Origin: Pseudomonadota bacterium
GTDB lineage: Bacteria > Pseudomonadota > Gammaproteobacteria > Burkholderiales > Burkholderiaceae_C
DNA length: 64,000 bases
Direction: 5' to 3'
Assembly (NCBI GenBank): GCA_963204815.1
Contig: CAUJHQ010000105.1
Coordinates: 62,001 to 126,000 of the forward strand
Part shown: positions 8,831-18,800 of the stretch, piece after piece
How positions within the stretch are numbered: position 1 is the stretch's first letter
Layout of the letters: the number at the start of each line of letters is the position of its first letter
The notes under the pieces: model-generated
What the model saw: only the letters and a program-made list of their open reading frames with translations
Databases searched by the model: none
What the model was told of the DNA's origin: nothing
Translations under genes and position numbers: made by a program

Positions 8831-10327
8831 TCAGCGGCGCCGGTCGCGGTCGGTCCAGCCGGCGAGCGACGCCACCAGCAGCACCGCGGCCAGCACGCCG
8901 AAGGCGATCTCGAAGCGTTCCCACCAGCGCAGCGCCGACGGGGCGAGCGGCCCCACGAAGCCGCCGCCGAGCAGCGCCGACACCGCCGCCACGCCGACGG
9001 CCCAGCCGAGCAGCCGCGCCGGCCGGTAGCCGTGGCCGGCGAGCAGGCCGTGCGCCGCATGGCCCAGCCAGGGCAGCCAGCGCAGGCCGGGCGGCGCCCA
9101 TTCGCCGATGCGGCCGCTGCGCCGCAGCCAGGTCTCGCGCCGCACCGCGACGCGCGCCGCACGCTGTTCGTGCCCCATGCGGCGCAGCACGCGGATCAGG
9201 CGGCGCCAGGGCTGCGGGCGGAAGTCGCTCTTCAGGTGCGCGGCGCGCTGGCGCTCCAGCCAGTCGAGCCGGAAGCCGGTGTCCAGCGGCGCGCCGTCGC
9301 CGAAGCGGCCGTAGGTGAAGCCGTCGAGCGCCAGGCGCTCGCCCCAGGTGGTGGCGTCGTCGACGAGCGTCCCGGCGCGCGCGTCGACGAAGGACGCGCC
9401 GAGCAGCGATTCCTGCAACTGCCGCAGCACGAGCGCGCCGCCGATGCGCGCGCGGTCCAGCCGGAGCGCGGCGCCGTCGCCCCAGGCGCCGTCGCCCAGG
9501 CGGTCGAAGCCGGCGCCGGTGGCGTCGAGGTCGCCGCCGATGCGCGCCCGCACGAGCGAGACGCCGCCGGCCGACGCGAAGCCGCCGTCCAGCCGCAGCG
9601 TGCCGTCCACTTCGAGCCGGTCGAGGCGCAGCGCGAGGTCGCGCCGGTGCTCGTCGACGGCGTTGCCGCTGAAGCGGCCGCTCAGCAGCATGTCGCCGCC
9701 GACGCGCGCGCCGCACAGCCGCACCTCGCCGAGGGCGTCGAAGCCTTCGTGCAGGCGCAGGCTGCCGTCGACGCGCAGGCCATCGCCCTGCAGCACGCGG
9801 CGCGCCGCGCCGCCCTGCTGGCCGCCGCTGAGGTCCAGGCGCGCGGCGTCGAGGTCGCCGCCGATGCGCGCGCGCCGCAGCCGCACCTCGTGCGCCACGC
9901 TGCAGCCGGCATTCAGCGACAGGTCGCCGGCGATCGTGCAGCCGTCGGCCATCAGCGCCTGCAGGTGGCTGCCGCCGAAGGAGACGTCGCCGGCGACGTG
10001 CGCGCCGTCGAGCAGCACGGCGCTGTCGAAGCGGCAGCGGTAGAACCACAGGCTGCCCGGCAACGTGAGCCCGCCGAGGTCGAGCCGGCCTTCGACGAAG
10101 GCGCCGATCACGTGCAGCCGCCGCCCGCGCAGCGGCACGCCGCCGTTGAGCAGGAAGGCCAGGAAGCTGGCGCGCACGGCGACGTCGCGCGAGGCCTCGG
10201 TGGGCTGCTGCAGGCGGATCTTGGCGATGTCGCCCGACAGGCAGGCCTGCACCAGCAGGCGCTCGGCATAGCGCAGCGGCGCGAACCCGGCGAGGGTGGC
10301 TTCCGACAGGGGCGTGAAGGCGGACAT
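8831..10327 (-). CDS. Beta-helix repeat protein with C-terminal membrane segments, unknown function
   Basis: The 498-residue protein is built of repeated ~20-25-residue units such as VRLRRARIGGDLDAARLDL, with recurring I/V-G-G-D-L/M-x-L/A positions from about 75 to 320. This pattern predicts a right-handed beta-helix, like pentapeptide-related and polymer-binding families. A basic linker follows (KSDFRPQPWRRLIRVLRRMG), then two hydrophobic segments near 425-450 and 470-490 that would anchor it in the inner membrane. No signal peptide is visible, so the helix domain probably faces the cytoplasm. I do not recognise a named family; similar repeat-plus-membrane proteins occur in actinomycetes. 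It precedes no obvious enzyme partner; an ArsR-type regulator gene lies just upstream on the same strand. Confidence 0.8.
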   Translation of the reverse strand: MSAFTPLSEATLAGFAPLRYAERLLVQACLSGDIAKIRLQQPTEASRDVAVRASFLAFLLNGGVPLRGRRLHVIGAFVEGRLDLGGLTLPGSLWFYRCRFDSAVLLDGAHVAGDVSFGGSHLQALMADGCTIAGDLSLNAGCSVAHEVRLRRARIGGDLDAARLDLSGGQQGGAARRVLQGDGLRVDGSLRLHEGFDALGEVRLCGARVGGDMLLSGRFSGNAVDEHRRDLALRLDRLEVDGTLRLDGGFASAGGVSLVRARIGGDLDATGAGFDRLGDGAWGDGAALRLDRARIGGALVLRQLQESLLGASFVDARAGTLVDDATTWGERLALDGFTYGRFGDGAPLDTGFRLDWLERQRAAHLKSDFRPQPWRRLIRVLRRMGHEQRAARVAVRRETWLRRSGRIGEWAPPGLRWLPWLGHAAHGLLAGHGYRPARLLGWAVGVAAVSALLGGGFVGPLAPSALRWWERFEIAFGVLAAVLLVASLAGWTDRDRRR

Positions 10328-10455
10328 GCGGTGTCGAAGTGGCGGCGCGCCGATTCTGAACGGCGCGCGCGCCGCCGTGGTGCACCGCGCTCCCCCGGTC
10401 GCGGGGACGCCGGGCCCGCGGTGGGCGCAAAACCCCGCGTCCGAGCGCCCGCGAT

Positions 10456-11130
10456 TCAGGGGCTCGCGGCGGCGTCGATGCCGGTCCAGGCCGCGATCGG
10501 GCCGCGCCCCAGGGGCGTGACGGCGAGGGCGCGTTCGCCGCTCGCGCGGCGCAGCCAGCCGTGATCGACGAAGCCGGCGAGCAGCGCGACCGCGAGCGGG
10601 CCGGCGAGGTGGTCGCGCCGCTCCGACCAGTCCAGGCAGGCATAGGCAGCCGCCCGCGCCGCGCCGGCGGTGCGGCGCTGCCAGGTGGCGCCGTCGAGCC
10701 CGAGGGTGTCGAGCAGGGGCACTCCCGCGTCGGCGAGGGCGAAGCCGCGGTCGCCGCGCGGCACGAGCCAGCCACGCTCGAGCCCCTGCTGCAGCAGGCC
10801 CACGCCCAGGCGCCCGGCGAGGTGGCCGTAGCAGCAGCGCGCGAAGCGCAGGCGCGCGCGGCCGGCGCCGGCCCAGCTGCGCGCGTGGGTGCCGCGTTCG
10901 GCCACCAGCGCGAGGGCTTCGAGCGCGTGCGCCACCTCGGCGTCGGCGAGGCGGTAGTAGCGGTGGCGGCCGCGTGCGTCGCAGGCCACGAGGCCGGCGT
11001 CGAGCAGCCGGGCGAGGTGGCCGCTCGCGGTGGCGGCACTCACGGCCGCGGCCTGCGCGAGTTCGCCGGCGCTCGCCGATTCGCCGCCGAGCAGGAAACA
11101 GAGCATGCGCGCGCGGCTCGCGTCGGCCAC
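10456..11130 (-). CDS. ArsR-family winged-helix transcriptional regulator
   Basis: A 224-residue protein whose first ~65 residues form an ArsR-type winged helix: ADASRARMLCFLLGGESASA, then the recognition segment SAATASGHLARLLDAGLV and the wing GRHRYYRLAD. The C-terminal ~150 residues, rich in Gly, Trp and Arg with two cysteines (CC near 98), match regulators of the longer ArsR subgroup; the effector is unknown. GTG 11130 is the only conventional start, but it trims the first helix slightly. An upstream in-frame segment reads RVARIAAL without a standard start, so a CTG start or a start within the preceding gene is possible. Likely co-transcribed with the two upstream ABM/NIPSNAP genes. Confidence 0.8.
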   Translation of the reverse strand: MADASRARMLCFLLGGESASAGELAQAAAVSAATASGHLARLLDAGLVACDARGRHRYYRLADAEVAHALEALALVAERGTHARSWAGAGRARLRFARCCYGHLAGRLGVGLLQQGLERGWLVPRGDRGFALADAGVPLLDTLGLDGATWQRRTAGAARAAAYACLDWSERRDHLAGPLAVALLAGFVDHGWLRRASGERALAVTPLGRGPIAAWTGIDAAASP

Positions 11131-11177
11131 CAGCGCCGCGATGCGCGCGACGCGGGGCTCCTCGGTCGCGGCCGGCT

Positions 11178-11522
11178 TCAGATCAGCACCGCGTTGGAGT
11201 CGGCCGGCGCCTGCGCGCGGTCGTGGAATCCGTAGGCGCGCATGCAGCTGAGCACGCGGATGCTGTAGTCGGCGAACACCGCTTCGCGCCCTTCGCGCTG
11301 GCTGTCGCGGTGGCAGACGGTCTGGCGCCAGGCGGCGATGGCGGCCTCGTCGCGCCAGTAGCTGAGCGACAGGTAGACGCCCGGCCGCGTCACGCTCTGG
11401 AAGCGTTCGACCGAGATGAAGCCGTCGATGCGCTCCAGCACCGGCCGCAGCGCGGCGGCCAGTTCGAAGTAGCGCGCAGCCTGGCCTTCGCGCGGAATCA
11501 CCTCGAAGATCACGGCGAGCAT
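11178..11522 (-). CDS. Antibiotic biosynthesis monooxygenase (ABM) domain protein
   Basis: This 114-residue protein has the dimeric alpha-beta barrel signature: [20 protein letters not shown] for the first strand and helix, GFISVERFQSVTRPGVYLSLSYWRDEAAI in the middle, and the His-containing VCHRDSQ and FADYSIRVL strand at the end (the segments are contiguous in the protein but quoted in part). ABM proteins include small cofactor-free monooxygenases and haem-degrading enzymes; this one could be either or a stress protein. Its ATG shares one base with the stop of the NIPSNAP gene, so the two are translationally coupled and may form one functional unit. Confidence 0.85.
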   Translation of the reverse strand: MLAVIFEVIPREGQAARYFELAAALRPVLERIDGFISVERFQSVTRPGVYLSLSYWRDEAAIAAWRQTVCHRDSQREGREAVFADYSIRVLSCMRAYGFHDRAQAPADSNAVLI

Positions 11523-11866
11523 CACACCCCCTCGGCCACGCGGGCCGGTTGCTGGAAGGCCGCGTCGACGATCTCGAGGAAGCGGCGTTCCTCCTTGACG
11601 ATGAAGCGCTCGCGCTGCGCGAACGCGAAGTTCTCGCGGCCTTCGGGGTCCGCCTTCAGGCGCGCGCGGTAGGCCTCGTAGTCTGCCAGCGACGCGAAAG
11701 CGATGAGGCCCCAGGCCTCGACGTTGCTGCCCTCGTGCGGCAGGAAGTATCCGAGCAGGTGGCCGCCGCAGCGCGGGATGATGCGGCCCCAGGCCTCGGC
11801 ATAGGCGCGGAAGGCGTCGCGCTGGAACGGATCGATCTCGTAGCGGATGAAGCAGGTGATGGACAT
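11522..11866 (-). CDS. NIPSNAP family protein
   Basis: A 114-residue alpha-beta barrel protein of the NIPSNAP type: [20 protein letters not shown] at the N-terminus, [20 protein letters not shown], then [20 protein letters not shown], the characteristic NIPSNAP core. The biochemical role of bacterial NIPSNAP proteins is not established; many sit beside ABM proteins, as here. The downstream ABM gene overlaps by one base and has the same length, consistent with an old duplication or a heterodimer. Together with the ArsR-type regulator this looks like a three-gene stress-response operon (inference). Confidence 0.85.
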   Translation of the reverse strand: MSITCFIRYEIDPFQRDAFRAYAEAWGRIIPRCGGHLLGYFLPHEGSNVEAWGLIAFASLADYEAYRARLKADPEGRENFAFAQRERFIVKEERRFLEIVDAAFQQPARVAEGV

Positions 11867-11955
11867 GGCGGGCCCGGCAGCGAAGAGGCCCGCAGTCTGG
11901 CCGCACGGCCGCGGCCATCGATTCGGCGGCGGCCGAAGCGTGAAGCCCGGCGGCG

Positions 11956-12180
11956 CTACAGGCCGGAGTGCAGCTGTGAGCAGACGTTGCGGCCGGTGAT
12001 GGTCAGGCGCAGCGTGCCGCCATGCCATTCCAGCCAGTGCAGCGCAACGTAGTCCTCGATGTAGCCGCTGTCGATCTCGGCGGCGCGGCGGCGCGTGAGC
12101 AGGTCCACCGTGACGGGTAGAGCCGCACGCAGTTGCTCCTGGCGCGACAGCGGGTGGACGTGAGGCGTGCTGGTGGTCAT
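11956..12180 (-). CDS. Conserved small hypothetical protein
   Basis: A 74-residue protein preceded by a good ribosome binding site (aggagcgac on the minus strand) and a GGTAAT -10-like hexamer about 22 bases before the ATG. It contains [20 protein letters not shown] followed by [19 protein letters not shown] recall similar short proteins in other Burkholderiales but no assigned function. It is acidic-aromatic in the middle with one cysteine near the C-terminus, and has no signal peptide or membrane segment. It sits between the NIPSNAP operon and the molybdopterin oxidoreductase, in the same direction. Confidence 0.7.
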   Translation of the reverse strand: MTTSTPHVHPLSRQEQLRAALPVTVDLLTRRRAAEIDSGYIEDYVALHWLEWHGGTLRLTITGRNVCSQLHSGL

Positions 12181-12250
12181 GTCGCTCCTGTTCGGGCCAC
12201 ATTACCACGCGCTCCCGGCTCGCGCGGGCCGGCGCACTGCGGGCTTCCCC

Positions 12251-14473
12251 TCAGGCCGGTGACAAGCTCACGGCCACGCCGCTCAGCACCGCGTTGCCGG
12301 ACAGCGGGTCGCGCGCCGCGTCGTCGAACAGCGCGTTCAGGTTGGCGCCCGGCCGCTGCGCGGCCAGCGCGAGCCGCGCGCCCGGCAGGTCGTGGCCCCA
12401 GCCGTGCGGCAGGCTGACCACGCCCGGCCGCAGAGTACCGTTCACTTCGACCGTCACGTCGAGCCGGCGGCCGTTCGCGGCCAGCGTGGCGCGCGCGCCG
12501 TCGGCCAGGCCCAGGCGCGCGGCGTCTTCCGGGTGCACCCAGGCGGTGCAGCGGAACGGGCCCTTCGCCAGCGTGGGCAGGTTGTGCATCCAGCTGTTGT
12601 TGCTGCGCACGTCGCGCCGGCCGATGACGACGAGCGGCGGCGCCGGCGTGTCCAGGTCGGCCAGTGCGCGCGGCAGGTCGGCCAGCAGCAGCGGCGGCGC
12701 CAGCTCGACCTTGCCGCTGGGCGTGCGCAGCACTTCGGGGATGCGCGGCGCCAGCGCGCCGAGGTCGATGCCGCCCGGCGCCGCGATCACGCGGTCGAGC
12801 GTCAGGCCGCCGGGGTTCTGGCCGAAGCGGTCGCCGTAGGGGCCGCTGCGCAGCGCCAGGTCGACCAGGCGCTCCGGGCCGCGCCGGCCGCTGGCGTTCA
12901 GGGCCTGCATCACGATCGGCGCCTGCTCGCCGGCCTGCTTGCGCAGTTCGTCCATCAGCAGCGCGTCGTCGAAGGCTTCGACGTCGGCCCGCGCGCCATC
13001 GCCGCGCGCGATGGCGGCCAGCCGCAGCAGGTTCTGCCATTCCGCCGGCTGCCCGGCCGGCGGCGCGAACACCGCGCCGCTGAAGCGCGCGTGGTTGCGG
13101 AAGCTGAACTGCGGGAACGCGAAATCGTAGTGCGCGTCTTCCAGCGGGCTCGGGCCGGGCAGGATGACGTCGGCGTGGCGCGTCGTCTCGTTGAGGTAGA
13201 TGTCCAGGCTGACCATGAACTCCAGCCGCTCGAACGCGGCGGCGAGCCGGGCGCCGTTCGGTGCCGAGAGCACCGGGTTGCTGGCGATCGAGATCAGCGC
13301 CTTCACCTGGCCGGGGCCGGCGGTCTCGATCTCCTCGGCGAGCACGCCGATCGGCAATTCGCCGAAGACCTCGGGTGCGGCGCTCACGCGGCTGGCCCAG
13401 CGGCCGGTGCCGACGCCGCGGCCGTGCCCGGGCGCGCCCATCGTGTTGTGGGCGAACGCGGCGGCCTTGGGGAACATCGCACCGCCGGCTTCGTCGAGCT
13501 TGGCGGTGAGCACGTTGACCACGTCGACCAGCCAGGAGGCCAGCGTGCCGTAGGCCTGCGTGCAGGTGCCGATGCGGCCGTAGAGCGCGCCGCGCGGCGC
13601 CGCCGCGAGCTCGCGCGCGAGGCCGCGGATGGCGGCGGCGTCGAGCCCGCAGCGCGCCGCCACGCGCTCGGGCGAGAAGGGCGTGACGGCCTGGCGGAGT
13701 TCGTCGACGCCGTTCACATGGCCGGCCAGGCGGCCGAGCCGCACCCGGCCTTCGTCGAACAGCGTGTGCACCAGGGCCGCGAGCAGGAAGACGTCGGCGC
13801 CCGGGCGGATGGCATGGTGCGCGTCGGCGATCTCGGCCGTTTCGGTGCGCCGCGGGTCGATGACGACGAGCCGGCCGCCGCGCGCACGCAGCGCCTTCGC
13901 CTTGCCGCGGAAGTCCGGCACCGTCCACAGGCTGCCGTTGCTGGCCACCGGGTTGGCGCCGATCACCACCAGCAGGTCGGCGCGCTCGATGTCCGGCACC
14001 GGAATGCTCAGCCAGTGGCCGAACATCAGCCCGCACGACAGCTGCTTGGGCATCTGGTCGAGCGTGCTCGCGGAGTACACGTTCTTCGTGCCCAGCGCCT
14101 TCGCGAGCCGACTGAAGTAGAGGATCAGCGACATCTTGTGCGCCGACGGGTTGCCCACCGACAGCGCCACCGCGTCGCGCCCGTCGCGCTGCAGGATCGG
14201 CACCAGGCGGCGTTCGATCTCGGCGAAGGCCTCGTCCCATCCGACCTCGACGAAGCCGCCGTCGCGCTTGACGAGCGGGCGGCGCAGGCGGTCGGGGTCT
14301 TCGTGCAGGTCCTTCAGCGCGTAGCCCTTCGGGCAGACGTAGCCGGCGCTGAAGACGTCGTGGTCGGCCCCGCGGACGCCGAGCACGCGCGCGCCCTGCG
14401 TGCGCACCTCCAGCCCGCAGCAGGCTTCGCACAGCGGGCAGATGCGGTAGTGGCTCTGTTCGGCGTCGGTCAT
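12251..14473 (-). CDS. Molybdopterin-dependent oxidoreductase with N-terminal 4Fe-4S site
   Basis: A 740-residue catalytic subunit of the DMSO reductase/formate dehydrogenase superfamily. The N-terminus binds one 4Fe-4S cluster (Cys12, Cys15, Cys19 and Cys47 in YVCPKG). Cys147 in KQLSCGLMFG lies where nitrate reductases place the Mo-coordinating cysteine, so a Cys-ligated Mo-bisMGD centre is likely. IGANPVASNGS and SIASNPVLS mark the dinucleotide-binding domains and RRDVRSNNSWMHNLP the C-terminal domain. No Tat signal is visible, so it should be cytoplasmic. No electron-transfer or chaperone subunit is adjacent. Substrate is unknown; it is not a clear NasA, NapA or FdhF. Confidence 0.88.
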   Translation of the reverse strand: MTDAEQSHYRICPLCEACCGLEVRTQGARVLGVRGADHDVFSAGYVCPKGYALKDLHEDPDRLRRPLVKRDGGFVEVGWDEAFAEIERRLVPILQRDGRDAVALSVGNPSAHKMSLILYFSRLAKALGTKNVYSASTLDQMPKQLSCGLMFGHWLSIPVPDIERADLLVVIGANPVASNGSLWTVPDFRGKAKALRARGGRLVVIDPRRTETAEIADAHHAIRPGADVFLLAALVHTLFDEGRVRLGRLAGHVNGVDELRQAVTPFSPERVAARCGLDAAAIRGLARELAAAPRGALYGRIGTCTQAYGTLASWLVDVVNVLTAKLDEAGGAMFPKAAAFAHNTMGAPGHGRGVGTGRWASRVSAAPEVFGELPIGVLAEEIETAGPGQVKALISIASNPVLSAPNGARLAAAFERLEFMVSLDIYLNETTRHADVILPGPSPLEDAHYDFAFPQFSFRNHARFSGAVFAPPAGQPAEWQNLLRLAAIARGDGARADVEAFDDALLMDELRKQAGEQAPIVMQALNASGRRGPERLVDLALRSGPYGDRFGQNPGGLTLDRVIAAPGGIDLGALAPRIPEVLRTPSGKVELAPPLLLADLPRALADLDTPAPPLVVIGRRDVRSNNSWMHNLPTLAKGPFRCTAWVHPEDAARLGLADGARATLAANGRRLDVTVEVNGTLRPGVVSLPHGWGHDLPGARLALAAQRPGANLNALFDDAARDPLSGNAVLSGVAVSLSPA

Positions 14474-14605
14474 GGCGGGCTCCGCACGGCAAAGGCGCGA
14501 TGCTGCGTCGCAGGGCGCGCCGCCGGCTGTCGCGGGAGCGACGCTACACCCGCGGGCGCGGGCAAACCATGACGCCGCGGGTCAAGGCCGCGGTACGCGC
14601 ACCGG

Positions 14606-15703
14606 CTACTCGGCCGCGCCCAGCGTCACCGCCTGCCGCCGCGTGCGGCCCTCGCGCCACACGCTGAGCGTGACGCGCTCGCCCGGCTGGCGGCGCTCCA
14701 GCAGTTCGAGCATGTCGTCGAGGTCGGCCACGGCCTGGTCGTCGACGGCGGTGATGACATCGCCGGCGATGACGTCGTTGCCGCGGCCGCGCCGGAACGG
14801 CTGCAGGCCGGCGCGCGCCGCCGGGCCGTCGGGCGCCACCTGCACCAGCGCCACGCCCTTGGGCAGGTTCAACGCGCGGTGCAGGCCGGCGGGGCCGGCG
14901 GTGACGCCGATCGCCGGCCGCACGAAGCGGCCATCGCGGATGAGCCTCGGCACGATGCGGTTGACCTCGTCGGCCGGGATCGCGAAGCCGATGCCGGCCG
15001 ACGCCCCGCTCGGGCTGGCAATCTGCGTGTTGACGCCGATCAGCCGCCCGGCGCTGTCGAGCAGCGGGCCGCCGGAGTTGCCGGGGTTGATGGCGGCATC
15101 GGTCTGGATCACGCCGCGGATCGTGCGGCTGTTGAAGGACTCGATCTCGCGGTTCAGCGCGCTGACGATGCCGGTGGTGAGCGTCTGGTCGAGGCCGAAC
15201 GGGTTGCCGATGGCGTAGACCTTCTGGCCGACGACGAGGTCGCGGCTGCTGCCCAGCGGGATGGGCGGCAGCTTGTCCCTCGGCGCGTCGATCTTCAGCA
15301 CCGCGAGGTCGCGGTCGGGAAAGGCGCCGACGAGCTTGGCGCCGTAGGTCGACTGGTCGGCCAGCGTCACCCGGGCCGCGCTCGCACCCTGGATGACGTG
15401 GAAGTTGGTGACGAGGTGGCCTTCGGTGTCCCAGACGAAGCCGGTGCCGGTGCCGCGCGGCACCTGCTGCGCGTTCAGGCTGAAGAAATCGCGCTGCGTC
15501 TCCAGCGTCGTGATGTGCACGACCGACGGCGACAGGCGGCGGAAGACCTCGATGTTGGCGATCTCGTCGGCGGCGAGCGGGCCGCGCGGCGTGACGGCGC
15601 GCGGCGCGGCGTCGGCGCGGGCGGCGTCGGCGGGCGGTGCGCCGAGGACCAGGGTGACCGCCAGCGCGGCGGCGGCGAGGGCGGCGTTGCAGAGGTTCGG
15701 CAT
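14606..15703 (-). CDS. Periplasmic HtrA/DegP-like serine protease with one PDZ domain
   Basis: A 365-residue S1C protease. A cleavable signal peptide (MPNLCNAALAAAALAVTLVL, ending PADAA) directs it to the periplasm. The trypsin domain has the triad His102 (TNFHV), Asp132 (PDRDLAVL) and Ser210 (NPGNSGGPLL). The single PDZ domain spans about 260-360 (GVALVQVAPDGPAARAGL, GDVITAVDD). With one PDZ it is closer to DegS than to DegP, but the cleavable-looking signal suggests a soluble enzyme. It is transcribed away from the galactose-oxidase gene across a 180-bp spacer with a palindrome. Confidence 0.93.
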   Translation of the reverse strand: MPNLCNAALAAAALAVTLVLGAPPADAARADAAPRAVTPRGPLAADEIANIEVFRRLSPSVVHITTLETQRDFFSLNAQQVPRGTGTGFVWDTEGHLVTNFHVIQGASAARVTLADQSTYGAKLVGAFPDRDLAVLKIDAPRDKLPPIPLGSSRDLVVGQKVYAIGNPFGLDQTLTTGIVSALNREIESFNSRTIRGVIQTDAAINPGNSGGPLLDSAGRLIGVNTQIASPSGASAGIGFAIPADEVNRIVPRLIRDGRFVRPAIGVTAGPAGLHRALNLPKGVALVQVAPDGPAARAGLQPFRRGRGNDVIAGDVITAVDDQAVADLDDMLELLERRQPGERVTLSVWREGRTRRQAVTLGAAE

Positions 15704-15807
15704 GACGCGAATTCTGCCGCCCTGTGGCGCCTGTCACGGCGCCGCCGCCGCGTTGCGCGCTGCCGGGCCGTCGTCCCCGCATCGAGGGGATGCACGCATT
15801 TGTGCCG

Positions 15808-15828
15808 TTGGTTACGATTTGTGACCAA
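15808..15828. promoter_or_regulatory. Operator-like palindrome between divergent protease and copper oxidase genes
   Basis: ttggttac (15808-15815) and gtgaccaa (15821-15828) form an 8-bp inverted repeat with one mismatch around a 5-base spacer. It lies in the 180-bp divergent region, about 55 bp before the oxidase start. It is among the least GC-rich stretches nearby, which suits a promoter/operator. The binding protein is unknown. Confidence 0.4.
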
Positions 15829-15883
15829 TGAGGCGTGAGCCCGGCACCTACGCCGCGCCACGGACACCCGGAGGGGAACACCG

Positions 15884-18800
15884 ATGAAGCTTGCCGCTCG
15901 CCAACCTGCGTCGTGGACGCTCGGTCTTGCGACCGCCCTGATGCTGGCATCCTGCGGCGGCGGCGACGCCGGCAGCGATGGCGTGGTGGCGAGTGCGCCG
16001 GCCGCATCGACGAAGAAGGTGGGCGGCGAGCGCCGCATGCGCGCGCTCGCGATGACGCCGTCCGACGCCGCGCTGGCGCGCTGGGAGCCGCTGGTCAACC
16101 TGTCGCTCGTGCCGGCCGCCGGCGCGGTGCTCGGCGACGGCAGGGTCATGTTGTGGGCATCGAACGCGCGCACCACGTTCGGCGGTGGCGGCCACACCTA
16201 CACGACGCTGTTCGACCCGGCGACCAACACCGCCACCGAGCGCGACGTCACCACGACCTCGCACGACATGTTCTGCCCCGGCACCGCGCGCCTGCCCGAC
16301 GGCCGGCTGCTCGTCAACGGCGGCGTCAACGCCAACCTGTCGAGCCTGTACGACCCGGCGACCAACACCTGGAGCAGCGCCGCCGGCATGAAGATCCCGC
16401 GCGGCTACAACGCGAACACCGTGCTCGCCGACGGCTCGGTGATGACGCTCGGCGGCTCCTGGAGCGGCGGCACTGCCGGCGGCAAGAGCGCCGAGATCTA
16501 CACCCCCGCCACCGGCTGGCGCGTGCTGACCGGGGTGCCCTACGACCCCTACCTGCTGAACGGCACCTACAACGGCTGGCAGACCGACGCGCACGCCGCG
16601 ATCATCCCCACCGGCAACGGCCGCGTGCTGATGGCCGGCCCGAGCCCCGAGATGGCGTGGATCGACACCCGCGGCAACGGCAGCAGCACGCCGGCCGGCC
16701 GGCGTGGCGACGACCAGCCTTCGCTCGGCGGCCCGGTCGTCATGTACGAGGCCGGCAAGATCCTGAAGGTGGGCGGCGCGACGTGGAACGGCAACGTGCC
16801 GGCCACCGCCGGCGCCTACCTGATCGACACCACCGGTGCCACCGCCGCGGTGAAGAAGCTCGCGCCGATGGCCTACCCGCGCATGTACGCCAACAGCGTG
16901 GCGCTGCCGAACGGCCAGGTGCTGGTCGTCGGCGGGCAGACCTACGTGCAGGAGTTCAGCGACTCCAACGCCGTGCTCGCGCCCGAGCTCTGGGACCCCG
17001 AGACAGAGACCTTCACCGTGCTGCCGGCGATGGCGGTGGCGCGCAACTACCACTCGCTGGCGATGCTGCTGCCCGACGGCCGCGTGATGTCGGCCGGCGG
17101 CGGCCTGTGCGGCTGCGCGGCCGACAAGCCGAACCTGCAGATCATGTCGCCGCCGTACCTGTTCAACCGCGACGGCACGCCGGCGGCGCGGCCGGTGATC
17201 ACCGCCGCGCCGGCCACCGTGGGCTACGGCACCGCCACCACCGTCACCACCGACGGGCCGGTGGCGGCGTTCTCGATGATCCGCCTGGGCGCGGTCACGC
17301 ACACCGTCAATAACGACCAGCGCCGCGTGTCGCTGTCGTTCGCGGCCGGCGCCGGCAACAGCTACCAGGTCGCGATCCCGAGCAACCCGGGCATCCTGGT
17401 GCCGGGGCAGTGGATGCTGTTCGCGATGGACGCGAACGGCACGCCCTCGGTGGCGAAGATCGTCACCGTCAGCAACACCGGCGCGCCGACGCTGGAGAAC
17501 CCGGGCAACATCGACGCCGCCCTCGGCGGCAGCATCAGCGTGCCGATGGTCGCCAGCACGCCGAGCGGCACGCTCGCCTTCAGCGCCAGCGGCCTGCCGG
17601 CCGGCGTGACGGTGAACCCGTCCACCGGTGCGATCGGCGGCTCGCCGACGGCAGCGGGCAGCTTCCTCGTCACGCTGCGCGCGACGAACGGCACGCAGAC
17701 GGTCAGCACCGACCTGCTGATCACCGTCACGAACAACGGCACCGGCAGCGGCCTGCTCGGCCAGTACCACGCCGGCACCGGGCTCGCCGGGCTGCCGCTG
17801 CTGCAGCGCGTGGAGGTGCCCGACTTCGACTGGGGCACCGGCGCGCCCGGCGCCGGCGTCGGCGTCGACAACTTCTCGGTGCGCTGGACCGGCTGGATCG
17901 AGGCCGCGGCCACCGGGCCGACGCAGATCCGCACCGTCAGCGACGACGGCGTGCGCGTCTGGATCGACGACCGCCTGGTCATCGACAACTGGACCGACCA
18001 CGCCCCGGCCAACGACACCGCGGCCGTCGCGATGGTCGCCGGCCAGCGCTACCGCGTGACGATGGAGTACTACGAGGCCGGCGGTGGCGCGGTGGCGCGC
18101 CTGCAGTGGCTGCCCGCGGGCGCCTCGGCCTACACGGCGGTGCCGGCGACGCGGCTGTACGCGGCCGCGCCCCTGTCGACGAGCAACGTCGCGCTCGGCG
18201 CGGCGGCGTCCATGTCGTCGGACTACCTGGGCATCGGCGCGCAGCCGGCCGTCGACGGCGACACGAATGGCGTGCTCGCCGGCAACAGCACCGTGCACAC
18301 GCTGGGCAACGCACAGGAATGGTGGCAGGTCGACCTCGGCGGGCTGCGCCGCATCGACCTCGTCCAGCTGTGGAACCGCACCGACTGCTGCAGCGACCGG
18401 CTGCAGAACTTCACCGTCTTCGTCTCCGCCACCGACATGACCGGCCGCAGCTTCGAATCGCTGGGCGCCGACCCCGCGGTGCAGAAGCGCGTGGTGGGCA
18501 CGACGCGCGCGCTGCCGGCCATCGGCATCCCGGTGAACGGCCTCGGCCGCTACGTGCGCGTGCAGCTCGCCGGCACCAACTTCCTGCAACTCGCCGAGGT
18601 GCAGGTGTTCGGCGGTGCGGCGGCGTACAACACGCCGTCGATCGCGGCGGTGCCCAACCAGTCGACCGTGGAAGACATCAGCGTCAGCCTAGCCGTCAGC
18701 GCCACCGACCCCGACGCCAACCCGCTTGCGTACAGCGCCAGCGGCCTGCCGCCCGGCCTGGCGATCAACGCCGTCAGCGGCCGCATCAGCGGCACGCCGG

